Positions 43,801 through 57,700 of a stretch of DNA of 64,000 nucleotides are shown here, in pieces. This DNA is from Agelaius tricolor (taxonomy: Eukaryota; Chordata; Aves; Passeriformes; Icteridae). The notes under the pieces were generated by a model that saw only the letters and a program-made list of their open reading frames with translations, was not told where the DNA came from and did not search any database. Each line of letters opens with the position of its first letter. Position 1 is the first letter of the stretch. Position numbers and translations under genes: made by a program. The DNA is taken from the NCBI GenBank assembly GCA_023055355.1, contig JALJCS010000009.1, forward strand, positions 46,778,501-46,842,500, read 5' to 3'.

Positions 43801-46800
43801 TGTTTTCTATGTTTCCTCTGATGTTTTTAATTTCAAGGCAGCACTTTTAAAATGGACATAACTGAAATGAAACTGTTTATCTGTGTACAGCACCAAAAAT
43901 GGTATTTGTACAGAGTGAATTAGAGGTATTTTTTGATGGCTAAGGGGATGACAAGCGTTGATGTGTGCTGATAGCAATCATTCTGCAGTGGATGTAGGAG
44001 AAGTAAACAGCTTGGAAGGGGTGAAGCAAGGTCTCCCTGAGGATTTTCTCTTCTGTCACACCAATTTCCCCCACCCTCCTTGCTACAAGTACTTCTGGCT
44101 TGGTTTTTTACCAGACTGTCCGGTAGCTCCTTTCTGCCTGTTCACAAAGCATCACAAATCAAGCAAGAGCTGTCCTATGGAAGCCAGAGCTAACAAGAGG
44201 GGACTATTTTTAGCATCAAAGTGAGTTTAACAAATGGATCATGGCTAAGGCAGCATGACAGCTCTGCTGCCTAATTAATAGAGACACCAAAGGTGATTTT
44301 GCTACAGAGCCAGAATCCCCACTATGCTGGGCCTTCAGAGTCTGCAGCTCTCTTGTGTTAAGCAACCAGAAAAAGCAGCCTAAATATACCCCAAACCGGG
44401 CCCATAAATGCTCTAACTCACTGTGCTTTGAGACAGATAATAAAAGGTTTTCTTGTTTTGTTTTGGCTTCACTCTTTGTTTATCCTAGCATACAATCAGA
44501 ACTCATTGTTTTCACTCTTTCTCTCTTTTTACTCATAAAAAAAAGATTAATACCTCTTGAGATGGACCATGGTGGACTGGACTGAAGGCCTCCAGGTAAA
44601 AAAGGGCTGAAACTCCTTCTCTGTAGGGAAACAGGTGACAACATTGGCACAAAAGTGGGACAGAAACCAGTCAGAACTTGAGATTTTTCTCCTATCACAC
44701 CATGTGATTATGGCTAAACCCTGTCCCCTCTTGTGCTCTAAGGATTTTATGGGTGTGTAGATTTTTGAATCCTTGGCATGGAAAACTGAAAATATACCAG
44801 GCTCTTTATTAATGTCTCCCAAACTCTCCATATATCTTTTTAAAGGACATTGAATGCAATTGCCTGAGAGATAATTTTATAGCAAACAATTTTACCAACA
44901 CAGAATTTTTTTCCACAAATGAACTTGCTGTGCCTGCAAGACAGTCTCTGTATGCTTTCCTATCCTTTGAATTCCTATTAAATTTGGCTGAAGCCACATG
45001 AGTTTAAAAAGACATTTTTCTCAGTAGGCCATCCTGTTTCAGGAAGTCCTCAGCTCACCATGGCTAAGCTTGTCTTTGGAAATTATTATCTCAGAAGCTG
45101 CTCTCCAGGGAAATTACTGCAATCCAATCACCACAAATGTAAATTAAATCAGCATCCCATACAGCCACAGTGGTTTGTGTTCCTCCCCACTCCTTTCTCC
45201 CTTAGAGAAATCTAATTCTGAAACCACTGGAATAAATTCTGCTACCCCCTCCCACAAGGAAAGAGCTGCAAGGATCTGAGAGCAGATACAGTCTGCAGGA
45301 AATCACAGTACAACTTGTGATGCTTATTTTGGGTCATGACTTCAGCAGCTTTCCTGCTGCTCAGCCCCTCTCCTCCTCTGCATTTGTTCCATATTCTCTG
45401 TGGCAGAGATAAAACTTCCAATCTCCCCTCTTATGTTGGACCCTGTTTCCAACATCCTATTCTGGAAGGTGTGCAGGTCTGAGAACGCTCCTCCTGTGAG
45501 CTAAGATGTAGAACCAGGCAGCAAAATGTTCTGAGAAGTTTAGGATGTGCCTCACCCCATGACTCTCTAAAGGTTTTTCAGCTTGGAGCAGTGTAATACT
45601 ATTTAGGTAAAAGCATCAGGTTTCATTTAATAGCAACTAACAAACCAAAATAAGGAAAGGGGTAGGTGAGAAGAAGCTGAAGGAGTGATGAAGAAAGTTG
45701 AAAGCCTTTGGAACTGAAAATATCAAGAACAAAAGTAGGTTATCCAAAATTGTAACTTTGAACTCAACCCTTACTCAAGTACAAATTCAGTTTCATGCGA
45801 CAGATAGATGCTCACAAGTCTGATTATTCAGAGGCAGAGGAAATAAAGCAGTGAAATACCTTCAACTGTGTGTCCCCAGTCACTAATTGTTCTGCATTGT
45901 GGGTCTGAAGGAAGCCAGTGCTAGAACAAATCACTCTGAGTAACTTTTAAGGTTGTTTAACAAATATTGGCTAGAATGTAGAACAGTGATGTTCTCTCTT
46001 CAAAATAAAATGTCCACATAACCTGCAGTGATGAAAACTGGGCTTATTAACAAAAGTCACATTTAACATTTAAAAGCGATTCCATATCAATTTTCATGGA
46101 AAAAATATTGTTCTGCTTGGGATAAAAATGTTATCCCTCAAAAAATGAACAATATTCAAAGAGTTTCTACAAATCTTGAGAGAATCTTCCCATCAGTTAC
46201 ACGTCTTTATTTTGGTTTGAATATGAAGGGTTTAAAACTCTAGATTATGCTTTAAAAAGCACAATCTTACTCTTATGCCATTTATAAATCTTTGTTTTAT
46301 TCATGTGGGGTCAAAGTGCATCATAATTATTATTAACAATATTAATAATAGCTAATCTTCAACATTTAAGCAACAATGATATAAAGAACAGACAAAAATT
46401 AATGTCTTTATCTTGTAAATCTAAAAAGATATGTTAAAATTTTGGATTTTTTTTTTTTGTCAAATGCATATATACACGCACACCTTCATTTACTTCTGCT
46501 CAGCAAAACAACAATTTTCCTTCTAAATGCATATTAGGAAGTAATGGTAAATATTGTACAAAATATATCTTTTGAGTTATAAGAAAACTTTTAACTGAAA
46601 TTACCATGAGTATTTGAATGTGCAGGCATCATCCAGGAATCTATATTGACAGCCAGTGTTGGTCTCACAGCAGAGCACAGTAAGTGGGTATAGAGGTTTT
46701 TATGTCTTGGAATGAAGATGCAATACAGCTGGACAATAAAAAAAACCCCCTTTTTATTATGTAAGAAGGATAGGTTTTGATGCTTTTCCAGATTTTCATT

Positions 46801-48132
46801 CTGCCTTTCTGAAGCTTTAAGTTTTCTAAGTATCAGCAGTCCATAGAATGTTGCTTCTGAGCAACTTTACCCAGTCTCAGAAGGGAAAGATTATTTGTAC
46901 ATAGGATTTATACATAGCTTTGTTAAACTCCCATTAAATCAGAAAACTCTGGGAACTCTGGAGGTAGAAAAGGCAAGTGAATCAGTTCAGCTGTTATACA
47001 ATTTCTGGCACGTCATGGGGGTCAGAGAAAAAAAAAAATCAGGGACAATTCTGTCAGCTGTAAACATGGGCAGAAATGGTAAAATATAGTTGAAAAGTGC
47101 ATTTAAGTATGCAGCTGTATTCCAATGGATGGCATCATCCAGGGAGTGATAGAGGCCCAGACTGGTAATGTAATGTAAGCAATTAGTTCTGGCAGCTACA
47201 AAAGAACTACTGAAGCAGAAAAATCAGTCTCAAGAACTAATCTGTATCTGCACAATAGCAATGTCTTGATAACACATCTGAAACATGGCAGTTCAAACAG
47301 GCAGGGCAGAGGAGCTCTATGGATGCCTCAGAGAGCTGTCACCCACTAATGACTCCTAGAGCCAGGTGGAAGCAGGGAATTATCATCTGGAAAAGCTGGA
47401 AGGGAATACAGGCAAACCACCTCCCACTAAAAAAAAAAATACAAAAAAATTGAAAAATGTGCTTCAGTGAAAAAACCCCCATCATTTAAATTTCAATTTT
47501 ACAGAACAGTTTTTCCAAAGAGCACTGCTTGCTATTCATCAGCAAATTTAAAGCACTGTGTGCACTCACAGCATACAGCGGCTGTAACCCCACAAACCAC
47601 TTATATTTAAATTTGTACCATTCCAACATAATATCAATTTGTCTAAATGATTATGTTTTTTCTGTGTTTTTACTGTACCTACAGTTCTCACTCTGAACTC
47701 CTTTGTGGACTTTGTAAAGGCTGAGCTCCTGCTGCTTGCTGGGACATTAATAGGATCTCTCCCTTTGTTCAGCTATTTCTCCCAGAAATAAACACAGTAT
47801 CCTGGACACACCTCTTGTAATATCAGACCAAAAACTGGCCAGAGATGATGTAGATTTTAGGTAGAGGAAGGCAGAAGGAAGAAGAGGATTACAAATTCAA
47901 TGTAGATAAATCTTGCTGCTTTAACAAAGCGATCTAAAAAAGAGCAGGTACTTTTACAAGTCTTCAGCAGGGGAGGATTGTACAGGTCCTGATCTACACA
48001 CTGTGAAAGTTATTTTCAAAAATCACACATGTAAGTATCCCAATATTACTTGCACAGAATTTTTACAATATAACAATTTTTAAAGGCCTACTGGTTTGAA
48101 ATTGCAACAAAATTTGTATTTGTTTTTTATAT
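37835..48132. other. Long non-coding stretch without recognisable gene
   Basis: No gene or confident mobile element is seen. Frames up to 129 codons (42,777-43,166 plus) show no domain. A 9-base inverted repeat with a 6-base loop lies at 42,368-42,391. Other low-complexity patches are T-runs near 46,448 and A-runs near 47,028 and 47,430. Confidence 0.6.
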
Positions 48133-48219
48133 TCTAAAGTCTTTTGCCATCCCCAGGCATAATTTTACTTTAATTGTACAAAGTAAAAAGTATGCCTGGG
48201 GATGGCAAAAGACTTTAGA
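48133..48219. repeat. Near-perfect 87-base hairpin (inverted repeat)
   Basis: Bases 48,133-48,161 pair without mismatch with 48,191-48,219 (29 pairs). One mismatch (48,162/48,190) follows, then four pairs (48,163-48,166 with 48,186-48,189), a one-base bulge at 48,185, five more pairs (48,167-48,171 with 48,180-48,184) and an 8-base loop at 48,172-48,179. That makes 38 pairs in all. Size and loop resemble a microRNA precursor or a palindromic MITE of the kind that gave rise to some mammalian miRNA families. The near-lack of mismatches suggests a young origin, for example by a template-switch event. No clear target-site duplication is seen. The similar frames and words on both strands are a consequence of the palindrome. 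Confidence 0.95.
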
Positions 48220-51200
48220 CACATATCTGAAATTTATCTTTCATTTACAATAGTTAAAGCGGAAAGACAAAAAAAGAAAACGTCAGATTATTTGATCCAG
48301 TGGGTCATTCTTGTTTCAAAAGTAGCTCAGTTCAGCCTCAGACTGTGGATTGCTGAGTGGCATTTATGTAAAAGGTGAAAAGCTCTCTTCTCTCTTCCCT
48401 CTGCTACCAACCAGAATGCCTTGCATAAGATGTCAGAGCAAAGCACAAAACCCCTATTCAGATTTATTTTGAGAAATATCACAGCTTCTCTTCATTTACT
48501 TCCTACCTTTTTTGGTTTGAATATCTTAGCAAAGTACTCGATGAACAACTACAGAGGCTGGAATAATTTATAAATTCAGCTATGATGAGACATCACAGCA
48601 TCATTTCCCAGAGGAACTCTGGTGAGAGAAGAAAAATGTTGATTCCTTGTGACAATGACATCCCACAGCACGTGGCAGAATAGCTCAGAGTCACCCCACT
48701 GCCCACACAAAGCAACACTCTGGAGGGTGCCCAGAGTCCTCCCACTCTGTATGTGGCAGGCACAACCTCATGGGGGGGGACAGAGGTGAGAAACAGCTTT
48801 GACCAAGCCACCCCCCTGGATGGGTGGCATTGGGTCACCTCTGGGACCTGTGTGTCCATCTGTCCCAGAGGGGAGGTCATGAGCTTGACCGTGCACCCAC
48901 CGTGGGCTCTCTGCTCTGCCTCTCCCCTGTGCCTTTCACATCTCCCTCCTTTGCCACACACAAATTTCCTGCAGAACAGCAAGAATCACCTTAAATTCTG
49001 GATGCTTTCTTTCCTCACCTAGATTAGCAGCCTTCTTGCAAAAAGCACTTTTGTAAATGTCATGATGCGCTGGAATCAATTGTAGTACGTACCCTTTAAA
49101 TAAAACAACAAAGTAATTCCTGAGAGCCGTGGTATTTCAAGACATCCAGGCTAAACAGAAAATTTTGTTGGTGCTTGGGTTTATTCTCAGGTGATCCAAC
49201 GAGAGAGAAACACAAGAAAAATCTGTGGTTGTAGCAGAGACATTGCTGGGAGGGGATTTTGCCATGTGTGTATTCTACTCTCCGTGGAAAGAGGAGATAA
49301 AGCCAAGTGTGGTTTCCTAAAAATGTGTGACCAGTGAATTACTTCCTGCTTAATAAAACATAACTAAATGCATCTAAGTTTCTCCAGATGGATATTATTT
49401 ATGAATCAGGGAAAAGATAAAATTAATAGGAACATCAAAGATGTGCTGAAAAGTTTCCTGATTAAACATTATCTGACCTCCAAATGGTCTTCCTCTGCAT
49501 TTCCTGGAGCAATTTGGCTATTAGTCAACCCATTCCTTCCACAGAAATGCAGATGACAGGTTTATAAATATCTGAATTGGAGCTGGAATCTAAACTTCAC
49601 TTTGATTTAAATGCTGTTCAGCAAGGTGACATTTTTTTCAGGGACCAGATGCCCTGGCAAAAGAGGGAGGACACGCTTTTTGCACTCAGGATTTTTCCAG
49701 CATAGCCAAATATTTATTATCCGTGGACAGAGGGATTGCTTGGTGTGAATGACCACGGCACACTGCTTTTGTTAGGGCAGGAGCTCTTGTGTGGATAAAA
49801 GTCTGCAGGCTGCTGTGGTGACTGAGCCATAAAGGCATTTATCATACTTAGGCTTGCTCACACACTGCAGCTCAGAGCTGAACTACAGAACAGAAATACA
49901 GGCACTGCTCTGTCCCAAAGTCAAGGGGATTCAAAGGATGCAGAATGACTTCTCCACATTCTTTCTCCCACCCATACTTGATGTACATATTAGACAAAAC
50001 TCTCTTTTTCAGTTTTTCCCCTGAAAAAAACCCTAAAATGCAAGGATGTCCTTGGGAGAGCTTCACTCTGCTGGTGAACTTCCACACTCTGAATTTCTGC
50101 CACTCCAGTAATATCTCTCTCTCTCAAAACACAAACCTGCTGGGAGAAGCTCATAGCTGCAAATCCCAGGAAGCCTCTTCAGGCTCATCATTAAGAGCAT
50201 CCTCTGAGCTGGCACTTCACAGAAATCAGAGGAGGGAGAGTGAGTAATAGCCTGTGTTAGACAGAATTTCATTAAAATAAATGATCCACTCTGTGTACAT
50301 TCTGAAGGAGCTTTAGGAACAAGTGTCAAAACACTTCAGTAACAATTGTGACTATTATTCCTTCTGCTGAACTGTAGCTTCTGCTGTAAGCAGAATTCCA
50401 GGAACATACTTGCTGCTCCAGAGCTCCACATTCCACATCAAGCAGATCTGGCAGGGCAAATCTGGGCAATTCTGCTGCAGGAGAGCACAGGAGCTACAGT
50501 GCACCAGGAAAAGAGCCCAAGCACACACAGAATAAAAACACACCATGAGCAGTGAGGCTTCAACAGTGCCATCAACTGCCAAGTGCTACAAAAAAATTAC
50601 CAGCTCAGAGTCTCAGAGAATGCCTGCAGAAGAAATCACAGACATTGCATTCCCACTATGAGCTGTAATCAAGGAGAAAGGAGGATCTTCCAGAAATCTC
50701 TGATCTGCATAGTACATTCTGTGTGTTTAGTTAAAGATTTGTCAGATAATTAATTGAGTGAATTTTAAGGGGCCATATTATTCTCTCTGAAAGTTGAGAT
50801 TAATTTACATCCCAAAGTATCTAGCTGTGTTTGCTGAGCTAACTGGATCACACAGCACTTTTCTGTGCATTTAATCTTTACATATCCATAGAGACAACTT
50901 CAACTTGGTGATATCCTGCAAAGCCTATACATTGCTCTGGGAAGCCCAGCTGCTTCAGAACATGCAGGAGCTAATTAGAAATGCAAACTAATCTCCTCCT
51001 GTGCCACAGGTCAGTTTCTGCTGAATGCACCCAGAGCCTGGATATTTTTCAAAGAACGCCTCAAATGGCCATGCCTCACACTAGGAATTCCTGCCTCATC
51101 TGAGTGATCTTTCACTGCCACGATGGGACTGAAATCCTGCCATAAATGTGCCCTGGGATGAGTTCTCCTCAATCACATTGCTCTTCTTTATGTCCACAAA

Positions 51201-51670
51201 GACATTCTGAGATGTCTGTGCTGGGATAAATGCAATTTCTGAGGAGGATGAAGATGGTCAGTGTTGTCAGGCTGCTGCAAACATTCAAACTCTGAAATGG
51301 TTCATGAGGCCGCACAACTCCACAGGACCAGAGAGCCACAGTTTTTGCCTTGCATCCAATAATGCAACACAAAGACTGGGAAAAATGGTTGCAGTTAATC
51401 TGTTCTGCAACTGTACCTTTTCCTCCTTCCTGCACATGGGAGAGCTCTCCATGGTTGCTTGGGCTTTGCTTTTGTGGCTTTGTTATCGCCTTTCCTTTTT
51501 TTTTACAAACAGGAAAGTTTTGTCATATGCTGTGATTCATTATTCATTATTTAGGGGGTAGCTGGAACTGGCTGCATCTCTGAAATTAGGATTCACTTTT
51601 CCAAATGTCTCCACTCTCATTGCTGGCAGAATAAACTCTGCCAGACACATTTCAGCCCAGAATATTTTTG
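48220..51670. other. Non-coding stretch, nothing recognised
   Basis: There is no gene or confident repeat. Frames at 48,593-48,982 (minus) and 49,945-50,247 (plus) are unremarkable. A slightly more GC-rich patch lies at about 48,650-48,960. Confidence 0.6.
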
Positions 51671-51773
51671 AGCAGCCCAGTCTAGTGGAAGGTGTCCCTG
51701 CTCACTGCAGAGGGTTTGGAGCTAGATTACCTTTAAAGGTCCCTTCCAATCTAAACCATTCTAGGATTCAATG
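51671..51773 (+). mobile_element. CR1 LINE, very short 3' end fragment
   Basis: The phrases CAGTCTAGTGGAAGGTGTCC, GGTTTGGAGCTAGATTACC, AAGGTCCCTTCCAATCTAAA and CCATTCTAGGATTCAATG match the last about 100 bases of CR1, including two imperfect copies of the 3' octamer (ATTCTAGG, ATTCAATG). This is a strongly 5'-truncated insertion in plus orientation, of a different subfamily from the copy at 21 kb judging by the GTCTAGTGGAAGG segment. Confidence 0.9.
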
Positions 51774-54700
51774 TAAACCCCTTTCCAGAGGTTACCTTTT
51801 AATACCTATGAGGCTTCAATGAAAATAGTATGAAAAATAATAAAAATTTCTACTACATCTATGACAACAGACTGAGAGCAAACATATCTAAATATCCAGG
51901 GTAATTTTTGCAGTAATTTTGTTTTCAATTGTATATATTATTAAAATTAATTTTAAACATATATAAAACACTTCTATCCACAACAAAGTTATTTTATGGG
52001 CTGTACTCACCAGTTCTTTACACAAATCCTTCTTTTCCAGAATTCAGTCAGTCATTATGGGAATGACATTCTCTTGCAAAAGACATTAGTTGTCATCTTG
52101 GGAAGAACATCAGTTCTCTTACCTGTTTTTAGGCAGAAAAAATACAAATGAAAATGTCTTGAACTCAGTTACTGTCAAAAGCCACTCTAAGTTTTAAAAC
52201 TAAATTGCAGCTAAAAAGGTTATTTTTAATTCCTAGTTAGAATTTGCAGAGTCAGAATTCAGTGAAATTTTAACTCTGCATGTGTGTAATACGACACCTG
52301 CACTAATTGTTAAGAGATGTTTTGAAAGATCTATATCATAACAAGCTTCAAAACCTTACTTTTGTTCCATTGGTGCCTTGTCCTACCGCTTTATTAACAA
52401 TGCTAGAGAAGAAATTACCTAAAAAATATTTATCTACTATAAGAAAACTCCAATGCCATGTCTAAAACACTAGAAATACATTCTGCAGGCAGAAAAAAAT
52501 GTCCTGACCTATAATTACATGAGCATTTTATTTGTTACTGACTTATATGTTGATATCACAGCAACACCAACAGCCAAGCTGGGTGCACTGCACTGATACC
52601 ACACCCATACATCATGACAAATAATGAGAGTGCAAATACTATTAATTCAGCTGCACAGCTCATTATGATGAAAAATTTATTTGTAGATACTTCCTTGATT
52701 AATGCCTAATGCCTGGTTAATCTAAGACACATCCAATAGGAAAGGAACTGAAGTCAATGAGAGGTACCTGACATGGGAGTAAGCACAATTTATCACTCCA
52801 GTGAATGGTCCACGGCATTGTTCACTGTGCACACAAACAGATACAAACACTTCCACAAGCTCCCTGGAATAATGAGGTATCTGGGAAAAATACCAAAGGG
52901 CAGAAAACTCATGAGGCATGTAGTGTAGGTATTTGCATAGCCAGTAGACAAAGGCAGCTGTGAGAAAGAGACAGAAGACATGCTGGCTGGAAAGAAAGCT
53001 GCTCTGCTCTCTTCTGCTGCACTCAGTGGCATTTGAGGAGTTGCCAAAATTGTCAGTGCTTTCTGCTTCAGCACATCTACCCGATTTCCTCAAGTGTTTG
53101 GAGCTGCAGCTCTCCTGGATTTACTCCCTATGAGTACTGAGGAGCATATTCCTTGTGTGGCTGTTGCTCACGTCTTAGATTTCTACTACTTGGAAGAGTT
53201 ATCAATGGTCTATGAAAATATATAAATGTTATAAATTATCCATGAGCTATAAAAAGCACTGTATTAAGTACTCTGCACTAAACTGTGTCATAGTAAGTCC
53301 AGTCTTTCATAACTTTTTTGCAAATGTTTAACTAGTCTTGAAACTAAGATTGGAGCTTTGAGGAATGGCTTTACATGCAACAGATCAGATCAATGCCCCA
53401 CCCAGTGCAGGAGGAGCAGAAAGAGCAGCATGAAAAGAGTTTTTGAGCCTGGCCCTCCTCTTGGAGCACCCCACCTGGAGAAATCTCGTCCATTGCAATG
53501 CAGGTACTCAAACCTCCCTACAAACTAGCCTGAGATTCAGACCTAACCTCTACATTATTTCGAGTTTTGTGCACAGAACAGGTTTTCCCATCAAACAAAT
53601 AATGGGATGATTTCACTGAGCTAACTTTTCTTTTATAATAATTTCATTAATCAAGAGTAATAATTCAATGGAGTGTCCCTTCAGTGTGCACACAGTTACT
53701 TTGAACAACTCATGAGCTCTGGGAGCAAATGCAATTTTCTGCTCAGAAATATTGACATCCCCAACATTTACCAGCCATGAAATTCCCCTTTTTTGGACTC
53801 AAAAGGGCAACCCCAACACCCTGCCAGTGCCAAGGTTCTTCCTTCCAAAGCATCCTCTGGGAGCGTGTCTGAGAGAGGAGGAAAGGGCTGGGCAGTGCCA
53901 GGGGAGTTCTCCATGCCCTGCCAAACCCTGCAGATCACCTTCCACAGGTAAAACACATTTTAAAATGTCCCAGTCTCACACTGGTGACACACAGCTCCCA
54001 CTGAGGAACATGCAACAGCTGCTCTGCAAGCACTCTGGAGAAAATCTGCCTGGAAATTCAGATTTATCAGTTGCTACTTTGCCCTAGATAGAATTCTGCT
54101 CGAATTTCATTTCTATCTCATGTCACATTTTTAAACATAACATTTAAGCTAATTAAAGGGGGAAAATTACCCTATTTCAAGGTTTTCTAGAGATGGTTGA
54201 AATATCTAATTTTAAAATAATCCTGGAATTTTTTATAGTCCTTTCAGTGGGAAAAAAATACTTTCCTTTTAGCTATATTACCAGCCAAACATTTCCCTTA
54301 TAGAAGTAAGTGATTAAAGAAAAGCAAACACTGAAATAAATAGAAGATTTTTTTATTCTTGGGTACTTACAAACAGAAAGAGATAATGAGAATATTAACT
54401 AGAGGGAGCTTGAATAAAATTAACAAAAATGAACTAAAAATAAGGAAGAGCTTTTCAATTCCAAATAGAGAAAGAAAAGAACATGCACCTGCAGTAGCTC
54501 CAGTGGTCTGCAGCTTTACAAAGCACAACATAAATTACTGAGTAAAATCTATGAAGCTGTAACAAGATTTGTTTTTGAATTTGCTGCCACTAAAACTCAA
54601 CTAAAGTTACTAGAGCAGGGAAGGAAAATTAGAAAAGTCAATATGGTCTTGCCTTAAATTAAAGATTTCTTGCCAAAAAAATAAACAGGGCGAAAAAAAT

Positions 54701-57700
54701 TCACCAGACTGGGAAATATAAGAAGGACTTTTTTATTTATAGAGGTTATTTAGGAACAATAAATAGAAAGACAGATAGAAAGCCAATTAAAAGCAAGTAT
54801 ACCCTAAGAGAGGAAGGAAACAAAAATCTTGTGCTACTGGTAGATTTTCAAGATTTTTGTAATGCCTGATTAGTCAGTAGTTCATTGACTTCTTCAGCCC
54901 ATGGAAAAGTAAAAATCTTAGTGGTGAAAAGCCCAGGAGAAATTCTATGCTGCAGACAGGCACAGAACTTGTTGAAAATATGTAGGGCAGACATCTGAAA
55001 TAAAGTCCATGGAAGGGCCCTGCAGGTGCCATGACCTACATCCATCAGAAATTTGGAATATTAAAAGGCAAAATTATTTGGTAAATCCAGGACCTGACTG
55101 AACAGAATTTGGCCAGGGAGCAGAAGCCAGTCCTTGAATGTGAACACTTCATGCTATACTCCTGGAGTGTTCAGACGCAGGAGAGACCTCAGGGATAAGA
55201 GAAAGTACAGTTCTAGTCCAAAAAGTCTCTAAATATTCAATAATCAGAGTATCTGACTCCTTAAAAATAAGAATTGCCTGACCCTGTGTCTCCACACAGG
55301 AGTAAAATGTCAGTAACTCCTGTGTTTGGAGTCTGGCACACAATTTTTAAGGTTTCCTTGGCACTTTTTACAAATGACCACTGGTTCTCTACCATTGTTC
55401 TGAGACGCTACAGAGGCCCTGTGGAAAAGAAAGTTCAGCAATGACTAAAGAATGAGTCTTTTGAAGTGGTTTGCAGACTACCTCTAGAACATTAGAGTGC
55501 TGAAAATAGTTCCTTATCTGCCCTGCAGTTCACAGGGCCGGATGAGATGAACTCTTTGTAATAAAAGGCAGGAGAACCCCTAAGGATATTGGTTTGCTGG
55601 GAAATAAGGATAGAGAAGAAAGAAGCGGTTAGAGTGAAAGATGGTGAGCTTGAAAGGGGAGAAATGAAAGAAAAAAAGAATGAAATATTTTCAGAAACCG
55701 ACATGAGTGCCAAGAAGGGGGAAAGAAGGAAAGAAAACTGAAAGCTACTGAGTGACCTTTACTTTTAGCATGGAAAATAAATGTTTCCTTTTATAGTTTC
55801 TTGTTAAAATAAGACCAGTAAGGGATCATGAATCTTTATACAATTTTATGGTTTCCTTTTCAGTGAACCATTTCAGTTTTACACACAATTTTATAATGTA
55901 ACTGCACAAGAAACTGAGCTTACCTTTACAATGCCACGATGGCAGCCTGTGAAGCTGCAACTACATACATCCACACATTTATTTCTGAGGAAGAAAAAAA
56001 GAATCTGCAACATTTTTTTAATTCACACAAAAAATCTGCTTTGAAATTGAACTGAAATTATTTTTCCTAACAGATTAATAATTAAATCAACAGAGAAAAC
56101 AGAATACCCCCCACACCATACATGCACACAGCTTTAATCACTATTTTTTAGCAGACACTGCGCCTTTGATCTTCCCTGGCCCTCTTCCATCTTCTAGACA
56201 GTACAATCCCAAAGGAATCATTGTCTACCAGATACTTCTCCATCCCTCACTGGCCCTGCACTGTCTGCCTCTGCAGCAATGTCATATGGAAAACACAGCA
56301 ACATCCTGCTGGAAGCAAGGAAGTCAATACCCACAGACTCAGTATCTGACTTGTTCTTCCCCTGGAGACAGAGCCCTGGCTTCCCAGAAGTCCCTAAGAG
56401 CTGCTGGAAAAGAAGGTGAACACACCACAAGTGACCTGTCCTCTCAGCTGTGCTTTTCTTGTATCTGTGTGCTGGTCCTGAGGAGGCTGATAGGACCCTG
56501 GCGTTCATGAAACCTTTCCTTATGGAAAACTTTCACTGGCATTGTCTGAGTAAGCAGGACCAGTTCAGGGTAAAGCTCCTAGACAATTCTCTCAGAATAT
56601 TTGGAGATTTTTCTGCTTTCCATGCAGTTCCTCCAGCAGCCCACCAGAACAGCAGCTCTGAGCTGACATTGACACTGGTTCTCCAGCTCCCAGCTCTGAT
56701 ACCATGTTCAGTTCCTGCCCTGCAAACTCTTCCCCTGCCTTCTGGAGATGGAAGGTTTCTGCCACCTGCTTTGCAGTGAATGGGATGGCTCAGATGCCCC
56801 CAGCACTGATTTGGTGTTTTATCTCTGCTGCATTATGGCAATTTTCATGTCTGTGCTGGCTTCTGCACTGATCTGACATTCCTCTGCAGGCAGTGGGACA
56901 CAGAGGGGGAGGAGTCATCTTCTGTCTTTCCTTATGATTTCAATTATTCTGGTCTGTAGCTCACATTCTTAGGGGGTTTTGTGAGTCTCCATGTTTGATT
57001 TTTCTTGGTTTTTCTCCATTCAGGTTATGAATACCCAAATCAAATTACACCTGGCTTCAAGATCAGGCCCATCAAGTAATAAAATCCTGACAGTTCCTCA
57101 GTTTAGAATATAAAATAAATAACTAGATAAACAATGAATAGATAAACAATTAATAATAAATTAATTAACAAAGCCAAGATTTTTATAGCAATTGGATTCA
57201 TCTCATGCTCTGCCCTTCAGTGCTTGCCATCAGACCAGAACAGGAAAGGAATGGAAATGCAAAGGTCACCTTGCATCCCCTCCCCATGGCCAGAGAGAAA
57301 ATCCCTGTCCACCTCCTTCTTTGCTCTGCCCAGAAAGAAGAATCTCCCCTATAAAATATCAGTGAAAGGAGTGCATTTTAAAGCTGTCTCCAGAACTTCT
57401 CTATGCCTTCCATTTTATCAAATATGTTCAACCCATGTCAGGGTGTATTCTTGAGTTTTGAATTCTGATTTTTCCAGGAACTCAGGATAGAGAAAAAAAA
57501 CCCTAATTAGAGAAATTTCAGTCCCCTGAAGTCAATGCCACACAATGGGAATCCACATGATACACCAGAGATTATTGCATCTTTTGTTCTCCCTTTGTGC
57601 TACATGAAATAGAGCTTTATCAATGAAGTCATCCTAGCCATAACTTCTGCTAAGTACATGGTCCATAGCCACTAAAAGGAGAATTAAAACACTTTCATTG

